Assembly (NCBI GenBank): GCA_965243545.1 | Contig: OZ251573.1 | Location: forward strand, 2,728,001-2,792,000 | Length of the DNA: 64,000 nucleotides | From: CATQHW01 sp965243545 | GTDB lineage: Bacteria; Spirochaetota; Spirochaetia; SZUA-6; Bin103 | Direction of reading: 5' to 3' | Shown here: in pieces, positions 62,382-64,000 of the stretch | How the letters are laid out: each line of letters opens with the position of its first letter | Position numbering within the stretch: position 1 is the first letter of the stretch | The notes under the pieces: generated by a model | What the model was told of the DNA's origin: nothing | Seen by the model: only the letters and a program-made list of their open reading frames with translations | Database searches by the model: none | Made by a program: the position numbers and the translations under genes

Positions 62382-63305
62382 CTACCGTCCCGGGACGGCG
62401 ACGTCCAGCCGCTTTACGTCGAGCGCGCAGGGGCCGCGGTCGTTGCGGCCGAGCGTGTATTCGACCATCTCTCCGATCTGCAGGTCGTTGAACTCGCCGG
62501 CGTCCATCGACGTGTAGTGAAAGAACAGATTGTCGCCGCCGGTATCCGGGGTGATGAATCCGTAGCCGTCCTTGACCGTCTGTATCACCCCTTCCTGCCG
62601 CTCTTCCGACACCACCGTGGGCTTTGACGCAGGCGGGCGGCTCACGGTTGGTTGCGACGGGACGACGAACAGGTTGTTCACGATCGGGTGGTTGGCGCGC
62701 GACCGGTCGTCGATGATGCGGTCCATCATCACCGCGTAGGTCACCTCGTTGATCAGGAACTGCGACGTCCTGGTCTCCCGCTCCAGCCCGTTGCCGTCGC
62801 TCACCTTGAAGTCCCACGCGGTCACCATGGTGCGCGCGCCGAGCGCGTTCAGCTTGCGGACCAGCGGCACGTAGTCGCCGTCCCCGGCGACCAGCACGAC
62901 CACGTTGAACTGCTTGTAGACGGCCAGCTCGAACGCTTCGAGCGCCAGCCATACGTCGATCCCCTTTTCGCCGCGGGACGACGACGGCAGGAAGTGGGTG
63001 GTCACCCCTTCGCTGATCAGCACGTCCTCGAAGACCCGTTCGCGGTACAGGACGTCCCGCTCCTGCGCGTCGGCGGCGGACGCCCTGCCGCGAAAGTAGT
63101 GGGCGTCCACGATCCGGCAGTAGCGGGCGTCGGCCTGCTCGTTCTGGGCGACCTCGTCGCGTATGAAGTCGTGCAGGCCGGAGATGCTGATGCGCGCCTT
63201 GCGCCGATGATCGTAGCAGTAGTAGTTGCTCACGTGCGAAAAGAAACTCCCGTCATAGAACACGCCGATTCGCGTAAGCTTGTTTTCCGGGATATGCTGC
63301 ATCAC
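62382..63305 (-). CDS. LabA-like NYN-domain ribonuclease fused to a cold-shock domain
   Basis: The 307-residue protein has an N-terminal NYN/PIN-like nuclease domain with acidic sites in RIGVFYDGSFFSHV, GEKGIDVWLALEAFELAVYK and VLVAGDGDYVPLVRKL. A linker follows, then a C-terminal cold-shock domain (EGVIQTVKDGYGFITPDTGG then LFFHYTSM). A GGAG site 7 nt upstream supports GTG 63305 (or ATG 63302). It probably acts on structured RNA. Confidence 0.9.
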   Translation of the reverse strand: MMQHIPENKLTRIGVFYDGSFFSHVSNYYCYDHRRKARISISGLHDFIRDEVAQNEQADARYCRIVDAHYFRGRASAADAQERDVLYRERVFEDVLISEGVTTHFLPSSSRGEKGIDVWLALEAFELAVYKQFNVVVLVAGDGDYVPLVRKLNALGARTMVTAWDFKVSDGNGLERETRTSQFLINEVTYAVMMDRIIDDRSRANHPIVNNLFVVPSQPTVSRPPASKPTVVSEERQEGVIQTVKDGYGFITPDTGGDNLFFHYTSMDAGEFNDLQIGEMVEYTLGRNDRGPCALDVKRLDVAVPGR

Positions 63306-63451
63306 GGTAATTCTCCTAGGCGGTCGTATGGGATGGCGGCTATCGCCGATGCCGCCGAACGGCTATTCGCGTTGATCGGCCGGCGACGGCGCCGCCGCCG
63401 CACGCGAATATGCCGCATCGGCGGCCCGTCGTCAAGCGCCGCGCCGCGCGG

Positions 63452-64000
63452 TCAGCGGGCGTAGATCGCGTACAGCTGCGCGTCCTCCGGGCGGACGCCG
63501 GCGAATGTCGCCTGCAGCCGGAGCGGGCCGGCGCCGGTGGGGACCGGGCTCCGCCACCGGATCGGCTCCCGCAGGCCGGCCACCGCCACGGCATCCCGCC
63601 GGCTCCGCTGACCCGGGACCAGGTCCTCCGGCCCTTCCGACGCTCCCTGCAGCGCGGTCAGCACGGCCGCGCCGGCGCCGCTGAAGCCCGGCAGGGGACG
63701 GAAACGCTCGTCCAGCAGCTCGAAGCGGAGTTCCGTGTGCGGACCCAGACCGCCCACGTTGGCGCTGAACTCGGTGGCGCCGGCCAGCGGGCAGGTGACC
63801 AGATGGCCGCCGTCGCCGCGCATCGCCTCGAAATAGCCGATCCGGTCGCGGTCCCAGGAGGCGAGCCGCACCTGCACCGGCAGGCTGCCCCAGTTCTCGT
63901 ACCACAGCAGGGTCTTTTCGCCCCAGTTGACCATGCCCTGACCGTGGCTGACCGCCGGCCGCTTGCCGACCACGGCGCCGGTCTCCTCGTAGCCCGGCAG
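63452..64000 (-). CDS. Hypothetical protein, C-terminal part (5' end beyond window)
   Basis: The frame is open from the right edge of the window to a stop at 63452 (182 residues visible). It contains AVSHGQGMVNWGEKTLLWYE, WDRDRIGYFEAMRGDGGHLV and a beta-sandwich-like C-terminus (GPLRLQATFAGVRPEDAQLY). I do not recognise a named family; an extracellular or carbohydrate-related beta domain is a guess only. The real start lies beyond the window. Confidence 0.55.
   Translation of the reverse strand: MPGYEETGAVVGKRPAVSHGQGMVNWGEKTLLWYENWGSLPVQVRLASWDRDRIGYFEAMRGDGGHLVTCPLAGATEFSANVGGLGPHTELRFELLDERFRPLPGFSGAGAAVLTALQGASEGPEDLVPGQRSRRDAVAVAGLREPIRWRSPVPTGAGPLRLQATFAGVRPEDAQLYAIYAR

Overview
The window is chromosomal DNA from a GC-rich bacterium, most likely a high-GC member of the Spirochaetota. 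The main evidence is gene order. The minus-strand run dnaG - rpoD - C4 zinc-ribbon coiled-coil protein - rnpB - TPR protein - mreB - mreC - mreD - PBP2 - rodA (about 11.0-22.8 kb) follows the arrangement I recall from Treponema. A PUR-domain protein, ffh-rpsP-khpA-rimM-trmD-rplS-yraN and rpmF-acpP-rnc fit the same assignment. No 16S rRNA is present, so the phylum is an inference.

Layout. 0-4.3 kb: pdxS-pdxT (PLP synthesis) and two tandem secreted sorbosone-dehydrogenase-like propellers. 4.4-8.2 kb: an overlapping DCC / TolB-like / TIGR03943 / metal-permease run behind tRNA-Val. 8.3-11.2 kb: HNH nuclease, KASIII-like enzyme, MazG. 11.0-24.7 kb: elongasome genes, RNase P RNA, sigma-70, primase, MltG, YkgJ-type protein, tRNA-Tyr and tRNA-Thr. 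24.7-32.9 kb: chorismate mutase, thiamine pyrophosphokinase, CCA-adding enzyme, RNase III, ACP, L32 and the trmD operon. 32.9-43.1 kb: Ffh, two propeller lipoproteins beside an S41-family protein that has lost its catalytic residues, an FtsH-like AAA+ protease and a short SMC with no visible hinge. 43.1-46.3 kb: RNase HII, PUR protein, tRNA-Gly and small accessory genes.

The interval 46.3-62.4 kb is an accessory/defence island. It starts with a naturally fused MntA-HepT protein. A visibly more AT-rich three-gene cassette with an MBL-fold hydrolase follows. Next comes a minus-strand cluster in which a type III restriction-modification system (mod at 59.3-60.9 kb, res at 51.0-53.5 kb) is split by five tightly overlapping, lower-GC genes: a protein with two GHKL ATPase modules and a histidine-kinase-like H-box, an atypical receiver protein, an unknown protein, a C5 cytosine methyltransferase and a Vsr-like nuclease. 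This two-component-plus-methylase cassette is the best candidate for an undescribed system. A second, unfused MNT/HepT pair closes the island, followed by a LabA-like NYN RNase fused to a cold-shock domain.

Expression. Several genes have a -10 box only 6-11 nt before the start codon, and two genes begin 2-6 nt after a tRNA 3' end. This suggests frequent leaderless translation. Other genes (pdxS, rplS, the NYN gene) have clear Shine-Dalgarno sites.
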